From assembly GCA_031291845.1 (NCBI GenBank), contig JARLIH010000215.1, forward strand, positions 1 to 64,000: 64,000 nt of DNA, in the 5' to 3' direction. Both the position numbers and the translations under genes were made by a program. Origin of the DNA: Isosphaeraceae bacterium (lineage in GTDB: Bacteria > Planctomycetota > Planctomycetia > Isosphaerales > Isosphaeraceae). The notes under the pieces were generated by a model. It did no database searches. It was not told the DNA's origin and was given only the letters and a program-made list of their open reading frames with translations. This document shows positions 34,148 through 42,544 of this stretch, piece by piece (the stretch's first letter is position 1; every line of letters starts with the position of its first letter).

Positions 34148-35227
34148 TCACGCGAGCAAGGCCGCTTCGATGGCCAGCCCCGGTCCGAAGCCGATGGCGA
34201 CGCAGGGCCGTGCAGCGCCGGCGCGGCGGAGCCGGTCGAGAATGAAGAGCACGGTGGGCGAGGACATGTTGCCGTAGTCGGCGAGCACCTGTACTGAGGG
34301 CGCGAGTGCTGCGCGGTCGATGCCCGTTGCTGCGCCAAAGGCCGACAGGATGCGGGGACCACCGGGGTGGACGGCCCACGAGCCGACGCTTTCGATCGTG
34401 AGGCCGTGCTGCCCGAGCCAACCGTCCAGCCAGGGACGGACGTGCTGGCCGATCAGGTCGGGGACGCGTGGGGAAAGCATCATCTCGAACCCGTGGTCGC
34501 CCACGCGCCAGCCCATCGCGTCTTGCGAGTCGTCGACCAGTGTCGAGCCGCTTGCGACGACCCGGTAGGCATCGGACGCGGTGCGACTCGTGCCGCCGAC
34601 GCCGACGACGGCACCGGCGCCGTCGGCAAACAGGGCGTTGGCGACGATCTTCTCGGGGTCCCATCCGTATTGGTGGTGGAGGCTGCATAACTCGACGGCA
34701 CACACGAGGACGCAGGCGGCGGGATCGGCGCCGAGGAACGCGTGGGCGACGCGGAGGCCGTTCAGCAGGCCGTGGCAACCCATGAACCCCACGTGCGTGC
34801 GCGCGACGCCGCGGGAGAGGCCGAGGTCCTGGATCAAGGCGCAATCGAGCCCGGGGGCGTGGAATCCGGTGCAAGAGACGGTCACCAGGTGCGTGACGCG
34901 CGCCGGCGGGAGGGCTGACTCCGTCAGTGCGTCCCGCGCGGCGGATTCGGCCAGTGCGCCGGCCTCTTGCTCGTAAAGGCGCATCCGATCGCTCGTCCTG
35001 GGGTGGTTTGCCGCGAAGAACGATTGCCGGGAATCGAGGTCCCCCTCGGACGCCTCGAGCACGACGCTGTGACGGGTCTCCACGCCCGAGAGGCGGTAAG
35101 TCGCCAGAAACCGCCGCCGCTGCGCGGACGTCTCGCACGCGAACGGCTCGGTGATCTGCGCGGCGTCGTCCTGGGTGATTCGATGGCGGGGAACCGCGGT
35201 CCCGATCCCGACAATCCGCATACTCAT
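34148..35227 (-). CDS. Type III polyketide synthase (chalcone/stilbene synthase family)
   Basis: 359 residues from ATG 35227. The catalytic triad is visible: Cys151 in GFMGCHGLLNGL, His287 in SWAVHPGGPRI and Asn320 in ADYGNMSSPTV. The CoA-type C-terminal motif reads IGFGPGLAIEAALL. The length is normal. Its ATG overlaps the stop of the FAD oxidoreductase gene (35224), so it is the last gene of a four-gene overlapping operon. Known members condense malonyl-CoA onto an acyl starter to give alkylpyrones or alkylresorcinols. The downstream tailoring genes suggest a modified phenolic lipid; starter length is unknown. Confidence 0.92.
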   Translation of the reverse strand: MSMRIVGIGTAVPRHRITQDDAAQITEPFACETSAQRRRFLATYRLSGVETRHSVVLEASEGDLDSRQSFFAANHPRTSDRMRLYEQEAGALAESAARDALTESALPPARVTHLVTVSCTGFHAPGLDCALIQDLGLSRGVARTHVGFMGCHGLLNGLRVAHAFLGADPAACVLVCAVELCSLHHQYGWDPEKIVANALFADGAGAVVGVGGTSRTASDAYRVVASGSTLVDDSQDAMGWRVGDHGFEMMLSPRVPDLIGQHVRPWLDGWLGQHGLTIESVGSWAVHPGGPRILSAFGAATGIDRAALAPSVQVLADYGNMSSPTVLFILDRLRRAGAARPCVAIGFGPGLAIEAALLA

Positions 35228-36402
35228 AGCGTACTCGCCTCGAGGGCCACGGAAGGTGTGTTGAGCCGGCGCAGGAACGGTTCGGCCAGGCCTGGCATGC
35301 GGCCCAGCATCGCGAACGCCGCACCGGCGACCGACGGGTGGCGCAACACGAGCGCCAGGGCCTTGCAGAGAAGCTGCCGGCGTGCGATCCGTTGTCGATA
35401 GAGCTCGGCCCACTGCCGTTCCAGGGCCGGCTCCCAGCGCTCGCAGGCCCGCAGCTCGAGCGGTGCGACCGCCGCGCCTGCGGCGAGGGCCCAGGCGATC
35501 CCTTCGCCGGTGAACGGCTCGACGTACCCAGCGGCGTCGCCCAGCACGAACAGCCGCGACGCGGCGATCGGGTGGGTCCGGCGCGTCAAGCCGGCCGTGC
35601 CGCGCCAGGTGGCTCGTCCGATGGACGGCACGGGAGGGAACCCGGCTTCCGCCAGCACGGCGGCCGCGGCGTCTGCCGCGCCGAGCGACTTCACGATCGC
35701 CGGCTCCAGCGCGGCGGCGACGTTCAGGCTTCCGTCCTCGACGCGGACGAGCCCGACGTAGCCGGCGCGGGAAACCGCCATATGGATCGTTCCCGCCGCG
35801 TAGCACTCGGGCCCATCCGGTACCGTGCATCCCGCGCCGATCCGCGATCGATCCGCGACGTCGTTTCGAATGGCGGTCTCGCGAGCAAGGCAGTGATTCG
35901 ACAGGCCGGCGGCCACCAACACGACCCGCGCCTGGGCCTCCGCGGCCGGCCCGATGCTCGTGAGCAGGACGCGGCGGACCTCGTCGTCGGCGGACGGGAG
36001 GACGCTCGCGGTCACTCCGGGCAAGAATGCGGCCCCGGCGTCGATGGCCTCCGCGACGAGCGCTGAGTCGAAGCGAGCCCGGGAGAGTGCGACGCCGGCC
36101 GGCAGCGTCAGCCGGGTGGCCCGGTGGCGGACGCGAACCTCGAAGGAGCCGAGTGCAATCGCTCCGTGACGAGCGGCGAGGGTGCCCAGCCCGGCCGATT
36201 GCAGCACGCTCAAGGCGCGGCCGTTGAGGCACGCGCCACAGACCTTGTCGCGCGGGAACGCCCTCTTGTCGACCAGGAGGGTCCTGGCCCCCTCCCGCGC
36301 GAGCTGTCGCGCGGCGAGACTGCCGGCGGGGCCCGCGCCGAGGATGATCGCGTCCCACGACGAGCCCCTGGCAACATCGAGACTGAGCGTGGCTGGAGTC
36401 AC
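35224..36402 (-). CDS. FAD-dependent oxidoreductase (geranylgeranyl reductase/halogenase-like)
   Basis: 392 residues from GTG 36402 (GTGA overlap with the methyltransferase stop). The FAD fold is shown by WDAIILGAGPAGSLAARQLA (about residues 16-35), KVCGACLNGRAL and the second FAD motif FVLGDAAGYVEPFTGEGI (about 285-302). These are features of group A flavin monooxygenases and geranylgeranyl reductases. Sandwiched between PKS and methyltransferase genes, it most likely hydroxylates or reduces the polyketide product, like SrsC in the Streptomyces phenolic-lipid pathway; this is inference. Confidence 0.9.
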   Translation of the reverse strand: MTPATLSLDVARGSSWDAIILGAGPAGSLAARQLAREGARTLLVDKRAFPRDKVCGACLNGRALSVLQSAGLGTLAARHGAIALGSFEVRVRHRATRLTLPAGVALSRARFDSALVAEAIDAGAAFLPGVTASVLPSADDEVRRVLLTSIGPAAEAQARVVLVAAGLSNHCLARETAIRNDVADRSRIGAGCTVPDGPECYAAGTIHMAVSRAGYVGLVRVEDGSLNVAAALEPAIVKSLGAADAAAAVLAEAGFPPVPSIGRATWRGTAGLTRRTHPIAASRLFVLGDAAGYVEPFTGEGIAWALAAGAAVAPLELRACERWEPALERQWAELYRQRIARRQLLCKALALVLRHPSVAGAAFAMLGRMPGLAEPFLRRLNTPSVALEASTL

Positions 36403-37208
36403 CGTGGGCTCCCGGCAAGGAGGAAGCGCTGGGGCCAGTGCCGAGTGATGGACACGTCGCGCAAACCGGCTCGCGCCGCGAGGTCGGCGGCCTCGGCGGG
36501 CCGGAACGCGGCGGCGACCGAGACGGGCCCGTCGTAGTGAACCACGGGAGAGCGACTCAGCAGGCGGCAGCCGAACCAGGCGAGCAAGTAACCCGCGCGG
36601 CTTCTCACGAGGTCGTCGACCAGGACGAGACGCCGCGCGGCGGCGGCCATGTGGCGGAAAAGCGTGGCGGCGTTCCCTTCGTCAAGATGGTGGAGAAAAA
36701 GCGAGCAAGTGACAACATCATACACGCCTGGAAGCGGGTCGCGCAGCACGTCGTGGATAAAAAAACGTGCGGAGATATCGCCGCGTGCGGCCGAACTCTG
36801 GGCACAAGCGACGGCGACCGCGCTCATGTCACAGCCTTCGACGACCATGGAACGTCCCTCGCGGTGCGCTCGGCGTGCGAGGGCGATCGCGTTGTCGCCT
36901 CCGCCACATGCCAGATCCAGCACGCGCAACGGCTCGCCGCTCGGATCCGGTAGCAGTCGTCCGATCTTCCCCCAGAGGGCATCGACCGTGCGGCTCAGCC
37001 GGTTGATTCTGCGCAGGCCGGCGAGCGCTCGCGCGTGCTCTCGCTCGTCCAGCCCCGGCTGGTCCATCAGCTCGGGCCGGCGGTCACGACGACCGAAGGC
37101 TGCAATGGAGAGACCACGGGATACGGGCGCGGTGGACGATGGATCAAGTGGTTGCATTAATGAAATATCTCTGATCGCCGGGCGCACCGCGGCGTGGGTG
37201 TCGTTCAC
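36399..37208 (-). CDS. Class I SAM-dependent methyltransferase of the PKS operon
   Basis: 269 residues from GTG 37208 (GTGA overlap with the upstream gene stop). Motif I is VLDLACGGGDNAIALA (about residues 94-109), followed by VEGCDMSAVAV and a CSLFLHHLDEGNA motif typical of small-molecule methyltransferases. It has no signal peptide. Its place between the ICMT-like and FAD genes supports methylation of the polyketide, probably at oxygen. The first 20 residues are poorly conserved in appearance, so the true start could be the internal ATG at residue 18. Confidence 0.88.
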   Translation of the reverse strand: MNDTHAAVRPAIRDISLMQPLDPSSTAPVSRGLSIAAFGRRDRRPELMDQPGLDEREHARALAGLRRINRLSRTVDALWGKIGRLLPDPSGEPLRVLDLACGGGDNAIALARRAHREGRSMVVEGCDMSAVAVACAQSSAARGDISARFFIHDVLRDPLPGVYDVVTCSLFLHHLDEGNAATLFRHMAAAARRLVLVDDLVRSRAGYLLAWFGCRLLSRSPVVHYDGPVSVAAAFRPAEAADLAARAGLRDVSITRHWPQRFLLAGSPR

Positions 37209-37951
37209 GATTCACCGCCCGGCGGCGGCACTTTGCCCAGTGGCCCGAAAGCGATGAACGGGTACCCAGGGACCCGGCTTTGGTAGCGTTGATAGGCCGC
37301 CCCAATATAATGGACTAACCGGCGATCCTTCAGATAGCTCCCCAGAAAGATATGCGCCGTCCAGGTCACGGCCAGCGTCATGCGGTCGAAAGTCATCACG
37401 GGATTGAACCAGATCAGTCCCAAGAAGCTGAGGTAGACCGGGTGTCGCAGCATGTGGTAGGCCCCGCGCGGTTCGAAGGTCCGCTTGGGAACGTCTCGCC
37501 CGCGCACCCAGGCCCACCAGGTCGTCCAGCCCGTCTGGTAGCCGAGCCCTGTCAGAGAGAGACTGTAGACGAGCGCGACCCAGCTCGCGAGGAACGCGCC
37601 CTCCACGAACGCTCGCCCAAAACCCTGCAAGCGCCAGACCGCGCCGCGACTTGGCTGCCAGGTCTCGGTGACGAACAGCAGGCAGACACACGTCACCGCG
37701 CAAAAGAAGCAGCCGTATTGCGGCGAGGGAATTCGTGCGCTCAGGGTCTTCCTCACCTTCGGGTAGAGCAGCACGCTATGAACCACGGCGAATTGCAGGG
37801 CCAGCAGCGCATCGGTCACGAACCAGGGCCCGGTGGTGAACGGCGCCCCGTTGTCTCTGCCTCCCCGGAGGAACGGGAACAATCGGCAGACGGTCATGAC
37901 AAACAAGAGTTGTGACACGGCGCCGAACATGAGCCAGAAGCCACGAGCCAT
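37205..37951 (-). CDS. Integral membrane methyltransferase, NnrU/isoprenylcysteine carboxyl methyltransferase-like
   Basis: 248 residues with about six hydrophobic spans. The C-terminal half carries RGAYHMLRHPVYLSFLGLIW (about residues 163-182) and a later SYLKDRRLVHYIGAAYQRY, the pattern of the ICMT/PEMT/NnrU fold that binds SAM near the membrane. GGGAGGG about 8 nt before ATG 37951 is a strong ribosome site. It is the first gene of the overlapping PKS operon. ICMT-like genes accompany type III PKS genes in Bacillus and Streptomyces, where they methylate alkylpyrones or phenolic lipids. Confidence 0.82.
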   Translation of the reverse strand: MARGFWLMFGAVSQLLFVMTVCRLFPFLRGGRDNGAPFTTGPWFVTDALLALQFAVVHSVLLYPKVRKTLSARIPSPQYGCFFCAVTCVCLLFVTETWQPSRGAVWRLQGFGRAFVEGAFLASWVALVYSLSLTGLGYQTGWTTWWAWVRGRDVPKRTFEPRGAYHMLRHPVYLSFLGLIWFNPVMTFDRMTLAVTWTAHIFLGSYLKDRRLVHYIGAAYQRYQSRVPGYPFIAFGPLGKVPPPGGES

Positions 37952-38020
37952 GGCGGAATCCCTCCCTGGTTCCCTGAAATCTCGCCCGGAGTGGTACCGG
38001 GTGAGCCGTCCTTGTTGCTC

Positions 38021-40597
38021 TCACTCGCATGCGATCGCCTCGGTGATTTGCGCCTTCGTCACGCTGAGGGCGGGGGCGATGCTTGCCGCGAGTGCGCCGA
38101 CTGCGGCCAGGCCACAGGCGGATGCGGCGTTCGCCCACGGGATGCGAACCGGGAATGCGAACCCGGTCTCCGCGGGGAGAACGATCCGGAGGACGTACCA
38201 TTCAAGCGCGACGCCGATCGCGAGGCCGAGCCCAGCGCCGATGAAGGCCATCAAAAGGGCCTCGCACACGATGACGGCACCGGCCTGGCCGGGCGTCGCG
38301 CCGACCGCGCGGAGCAGACCCATGTCCCGACGGCGCTGGAGGACCGAAACGAGCAGGGCGGTTGCCACCCCCAAGGCGGCGACGAGCGCCGCGACGAACT
38401 CCTGGACGTAGGCGATGCCATAGAGGCGATCGACCATTCCCAGGACGTGGTGGCGCAGTGTGTCGCGAGTCAACGCGACGACGGCCTGCTCGGCCGCCCA
38501 GGGGAGTTGCAGCAACCGCCGAGCGGTCTCGGCTGGCGGGGCGGTGGGGGGCAGGCTCACGCTGAAGACGTCCACCTCACCGGCGTTGAGCTCGAGTCGG
38601 TGCTGTTGCCGATCCACGATCACGGTTCCCCGGCTGCACGAGTAGTCGGCGACCGCGCCGACGACTCGTAGCGCGACGGGCCCGGTCACGCCGGGCAGGG
38701 TGATCGCGTCTCCCTCCCGGACGTGGTAGAGCGAAGCGAAGTTCTCCGAGACGATCGCAGTTCCCGGCTCGCTCAATCGGCGGTACAGGTCGAGGTCGGC
38801 GAGGAGCGGACGCCGCGCGAGGTTGATGTCGTAGTAGCGCGGGGCGTCGAGGGCGAGGAGCAAGATGCGGTCCTCGCGGCCTTGGTGAGGCCAGTTGACG
38901 TACCGAAAGCGCATCGGTACAACCCGCGCGCCGGGGACGTCGGTTTCGATCCGATCGCCGGTATCGTCGCGCATGGCGAGGACCTGCCCGCTGGCGCTGA
39001 GGGGGCCGCCGGACGTGACAAAGAGGTCGCCGACGATGCAGCGGTCGAGCCAGTCTCGTACGGCGATCTGGTTGCCGTGGATCACGCCCCCCGTTTGCAG
39101 GATCAACGCCACCCCCGCGGCCAGGGAGGCGACGGCGAGTCCGGCGGTCCCGGGAGTGCGCACCACGTGGTCGGCCGCGAGCCGGCCCGGTAGACCGAAG
39201 GCGCGCTCGGCCAGCGGCCGCAACAGCCATGCGGCGAGCGAAACAGCGACGGGGAGTGCCACGATCGTGCCGATGGCCAAAAGAACCAGCGCCCCCAGAA
39301 TGCCGGTTAAGGGCGCGAGGCGGTCGCCCCAGTGAAACCAAAGGCCTGCGAGCCCCCAGGCCGCGAGCGCGGCTCCCCACGAAGAGCGCCGGCTCCAGCG
39401 GGTCGTCGCCGGTGCGCTCGACAGGGCCTCGATAGGCTCGACGGCCGCCGCGCGCGCTGCGGGTAACAGCGCGGCCAGCACGGCGGTCGTCACTCCGGCG
39501 ATCACGCCCGCGGCGGCAGTTCGCAGATCCAGGTCCGGCGCGCGGGCATGCAGCGGCAGGAAGACGTCGCTCAGGACGGTCAGCATCGGTCCACAGCAGA
39601 GCCGGGCCAGGCCCCAGCCGAGCGGCAGCCCGACGGCCGCGCCCGCGGCGCCCAGCACGGCGGCCTCGCCCAGGAACAGGTGCCGGATCTGCCGCCGATC
39701 GGCTCCCAGGGAACGCAGCACGCCGACCTCGCGGCGGCGCTCCGCCGCGCCGACGGACAGCGTGCCGGCCATCACGACAAAGCCCAGCCCGAGCGCCCCG
39801 GCACCACAGAGCGCGAACGCCGTACGCAGGCCGCCGAGGACGTCGCCAACACGCAAACCGGCCGCGTCGGGAACGAGCACCCGGCCGAGGCCCGCGGTCC
39901 ATTTCTCCAACTGTGCACGAACCGCAGCGCGATCGGCGTTCGGTTCGAGGACCACGTCGATCCGGGTCACGATGTCGGGCCGCTCGCCGACGGCGACCGC
40001 GCTCTCGAGGTCGGTCACCAGCACGTAGCCGCCGAGCGCCGAGGCGGGCCCCGTGGCCTCGATCACCCCCACCGGCGTGAACCGATGCGGTTTTCCACCA
40101 GCGAGCAAAGCGAGCCCCGGGGGGGACCTGGTCAGCGTTTTGTCCAATGACGCGCCAACCAGGACGGGGCTTTGTTTCAAGAGCGCGGCTCGCAGGAAGG
40201 CCGACGGCGACGCTTCGCGCACCGTCAGTCCCAGGTCGCTGCCGACGCCGCGCTCGGCGAGGAGATCGACCCCCACAAGCACGGCCGACTGCCCGCGTTG
40301 CTCGGGCAGAAGGACACGCTGGACCACCACGGGCCGGACTTTGCGCACACCGGGGACCGTTCTGAGCAGGACGGCCAACGCTTTCGGGACACCGAGGTCG
40401 CCGTTCTGAATCTGGAAATCGGCCGCGCCCGCCATGGGACTCGCGGCGGCTTGCAAGGCAGACTCCAACGCCCGGTCGAGCGCACTCCCGGCGACCCAGG
40501 CGGCGACGCCGAGGCTCACGCTGAACCCCAGAAGCAGGGTCCGGGCTCGGTGCCTGCGCACGTGGCGCAGACTAAGCGTTCGAAGCAGCGACAGCAT
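38021..40597 (-). CDS. FtsX-like ABC transporter permease (double MacB/FtsX unit)
   Basis: 858 residues from ATG 40597 (GAGG 6 nt upstream), overlapping the ATPase gene by 26 nt. An N-terminal anchor span (about 20-45) and a large periplasmic MacB-PCD-like region are followed by a three-span FtsX block (about 265-390, with ERRREVGVLRSLGADRRQI). A second half has a periplasmic part and a C-terminal FtsX block with QRRRDMGLLRAVGATPGQ. This E/D-x-G-x-L-R-S/A-x-G-A motif in two copies is diagnostic. With the LolD-like ATPase it forms a lipid/lipoprotein or small-molecule exporter. It lies 69 nt upstream of the PKS operon. Confidence 0.9.
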   Translation of the reverse strand: MLSLLRTLSLRHVRRHRARTLLLGFSVSLGVAAWVAGSALDRALESALQAAASPMAGAADFQIQNGDLGVPKALAVLLRTVPGVRKVRPVVVQRVLLPEQRGQSAVLVGVDLLAERGVGSDLGLTVREASPSAFLRAALLKQSPVLVGASLDKTLTRSPPGLALLAGGKPHRFTPVGVIEATGPASALGGYVLVTDLESAVAVGERPDIVTRIDVVLEPNADRAAVRAQLEKWTAGLGRVLVPDAAGLRVGDVLGGLRTAFALCGAGALGLGFVVMAGTLSVGAAERRREVGVLRSLGADRRQIRHLFLGEAAVLGAAGAAVGLPLGWGLARLCCGPMLTVLSDVFLPLHARAPDLDLRTAAAGVIAGVTTAVLAALLPAARAAAVEPIEALSSAPATTRWSRRSSWGAALAAWGLAGLWFHWGDRLAPLTGILGALVLLAIGTIVALPVAVSLAAWLLRPLAERAFGLPGRLAADHVVRTPGTAGLAVASLAAGVALILQTGGVIHGNQIAVRDWLDRCIVGDLFVTSGGPLSASGQVLAMRDDTGDRIETDVPGARVVPMRFRYVNWPHQGREDRILLLALDAPRYYDINLARRPLLADLDLYRRLSEPGTAIVSENFASLYHVREGDAITLPGVTGPVALRVVGAVADYSCSRGTVIVDRQQHRLELNAGEVDVFSVSLPPTAPPAETARRLLQLPWAAEQAVVALTRDTLRHHVLGMVDRLYGIAYVQEFVAALVAALGVATALLVSVLQRRRDMGLLRAVGATPGQAGAVIVCEALLMAFIGAGLGLAIGVALEWYVLRIVLPAETGFAFPVRIPWANAASACGLAAVGALAASIAPALSVTKAQITEAIACE

Positions 40598-41282
40598 ATT
40601 GGCCTCGCAAGAGAGACTCGGACTCGACACGGCCGTCCCTGATCGTGAGCATCCGGTCGCCGAGGGACGCCGCGTCCGCGTCGTGAGTCACCATCACGAC
40701 GGTGCGCCGATCGGGTTCGGGCAAGGCACGGAGCAGTTCGAGAACCTGGCGGCCGGCGGCCGAATCGAGGCTGCCCGTCGGCTCGTCGCAGAGCACGAGC
40801 GCCGGCTCGGTGACGAGCGCCCGCGCGATTGCCACCCGTTGCATCTCTCCCCCCGAGAGCGCGTCCGGAAAATGCGTCGCCCGATCGCTGAGTCGCAACC
40901 GCCCGAGCGCGTCGTGAGCTCGGCCGAGTGCGCGCGAGCGGCCGTGGCCGTCCAGCATCAGGGGGAGGGCGACGTTTTCCGCCGCCGTCAGCGTCGGCAA
41001 CAGGTTGAACCGCTGGAAAACGAAGCCGATGAAACGCCTCCGGACAACCGACCGTTCGCGGTCGGAGCACTGCCGCAGATCGCGGCCGCGAAAGAGGATC
41101 GAGCCCGACGTCGGGACATCGAGGCCGCCGAGCAGGTTGAGGATCGTCGATTTCCCCGACCCACTCGGCCCCATCACCGTCAAGAACTCGCCGGCACCGA
41201 CGCTCAGGTCGATCCCTCGCAAGACGTTGATCTCGCGGGGGCCTTGCCGGTGCACCTTGGTTACCGACCGAAGTTCGATCAT
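40572..41282 (-). CDS. LolD/MacB-type ABC transporter ATP-binding protein
   Basis: 236 residues from ATG 41282 (MIELRSVTKVHRQG). Walker A GPSGSGKST (residues 38-46), the LSGGEMQRVAIARAL signature, Walker B LVLCDEPTGSLD and the H-loop VMVTHD are intact. GFVFQRFNLLPTLTAAENV is the typical Q-loop region of the LolD/MacB/FtsE class. It is translationally overlapped with the FtsX-like permease. The longer frame to 41324 lacks a better start. Confidence 0.93.
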   Translation of the reverse strand: MIELRSVTKVHRQGPREINVLRGIDLSVGAGEFLTVMGPSGSGKSTILNLLGGLDVPTSGSILFRGRDLRQCSDRERSVVRRRFIGFVFQRFNLLPTLTAAENVALPLMLDGHGRSRALGRAHDALGRLRLSDRATHFPDALSGGEMQRVAIARALVTEPALVLCDEPTGSLDSAAGRQVLELLRALPEPDRRTVVMVTHDADAASLGDRMLTIRDGRVESESLLRGQYAVAASNA

Positions 41283-41353
41283 GGGTTTCTCATGAGTGAC
41301 CAGAGTCGAAAGTTCACTTCGCAATCCGGTGGCCGTGGTCGCGAGCTGGGGGG

Positions 41354-41470
41354 ACCACTCGCTTGCACTTCGTGCTCGTGAACGCTGTCGATCACTGGTG
41401 CGAGCAGGGGGGGGGGGGACGACTCGCGAGTGAACGCCGCCGACACGAGCACGAAGCGCAAGCGAGTGGT
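41354..41470. repeat. 27-bp inverted repeat flanking a 12-G run
   Basis: Left arm 41354-41380 (ACCACTCGCTTGCACTTCGT then GCTCGTG) and right arm 41444-41470 are reverse complements with one mismatch. The 63-nt spacer holds a run of 12 G at 41407-41418. It lies in the gap between the YceI-like gene and the ABC ATPase gene, both on the minus strand. Such arm sequences look like a dispersed palindromic element rather than a regulatory site. Confidence 0.75.
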
Positions 41471-41556
41471 TCTTGTACGATGATGCGACGGTGCCAAACG
41501 GTTTTGAGTGAGTCGGCGAACTTGCGATTCAGGGGCCGAGGGTGGGTCGATACTCG

Positions 41557-42231
41557 TCAGCGAGACGACGGCTTGATCACCACGTCACCCCAGATCTCGA
41601 GCCGGTCGGCCACGCTCACGAGGCCGCCGAGCGCTGAGTACGGGGTCATCCGGTACTGGCTCTGCAGGATTGCGAACGCGCAACGCATCCGCAGGACGCC
41701 CGGCACGTCCGTCCGCTCGACGACCGAGTCGAGGACGAGCGGCTGCGTCGCGCCGTGGAGCGTGAACTTTCCTGTGAGCCGGTACCGCCCCGGGTCCCCC
41801 GGCGCCTGTCCATCGAGGGGCGCTGCGGCCGTGTAGGCGAACGACGCGGTGGGAAATTTTGCGACATCCAGGACGTGTGGACCCTTCATGTTTTCGTTGG
41901 TTTTCTGCTGGTCGGATCCCGAGACGGCGCCCGACAGTCCGACGTAGCGCCGGGCTTCCGGGTCGTCGGCGTTGAACGTCCGCATGTCAAACGTCAGCTC
42001 GCCTGCGCCACTGCCGCCCAGGTCAATCGAGCCGGCGGACAGGCGGCCGATGATGCCGTGCTCGTGGCCGAGCCGGCCCGCGGAGCCGACTTTGGCGTAG
42101 ACGCGGCTCGTAGCGAGATCGGCCTTGAGAGAGACGTTTGAAGCCGCGGGGTCGGCCCCCAGGGCAGCGACGGGCGTCGTCAACGCGGCGATCGCCAGGC
42201 CTACCACAAAACAGTCTTTGCACTTCCTCAC
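41557..42231 (-). CDS. Secreted YceI-family lipid-binding protein
   Basis: 224 residues from GTG 42231, with a very good GGGAGGTGG ribosome site. Signal peptide VGLAIAALTTPVAALGADP (about 9-30). The YceI beta-barrel is marked by SRVYAKVGSAGRLGHEHGI, the GSIDLGGSGAGELTFDMRTF strand pair and FTLHGATQPLVLD near the C-terminus. The family binds polyisoprenoid or other lipid chains in the periplasm. It sits upstream of the ABC exporter and PKS operon on the same strand but is separated by the inverted repeat, so co-transcription is uncertain. Confidence 0.88.
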   Translation of the reverse strand: MRKCKDCFVVGLAIAALTTPVAALGADPAASNVSLKADLATSRVYAKVGSAGRLGHEHGIIGRLSAGSIDLGGSGAGELTFDMRTFNADDPEARRYVGLSGAVSGSDQQKTNENMKGPHVLDVAKFPTASFAYTAAAPLDGQAPGDPGRYRLTGKFTLHGATQPLVLDSVVERTDVPGVLRMRCAFAILQSQYRMTPYSALGGLVSVADRLEIWGDVVIKPSSR

Positions 42232-42544
42232 GGAACCACCTCCCTTATGTGCGCGGAGTCTCGCCGAGCGCTGAGCACTCCTTCCCAGCACCGCCGGCAT
42301 TCCATTTTCGGGGCGACCACGCGATTGAGTTGTTGGCGGCCGCCCCGGCTCCAGCCGGTAAAGCGAACGAATCGCAGGAAAGCGCGCGCACCGAAAATGA
42401 GATTGTGCTGCGAGACGCATGTAAAGGCGGAATGCGTGACGGTTCGCTCTGGCAATCTCGACTCACATGGGGAAACTAGAAAGCCTCGGTGCGATCCGCC
42501 CTTGACCGTGCGTGGTCGACCGGCCTCACGAAGGATGAACGATC
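42232..42544. other. 313-bp divergent intergenic region
   Basis: Between the YceI-like gene and the methyltransferase gene. No palindrome or consensus promoter recognised. Confidence 0.35.

Noticed and set aside
33921-35324. 467-codon minus-strand frame overlapping the PKS gene
   Set aside because: Arg/Pro-rich shadow; the type III PKS frame has the full catalytic triad.
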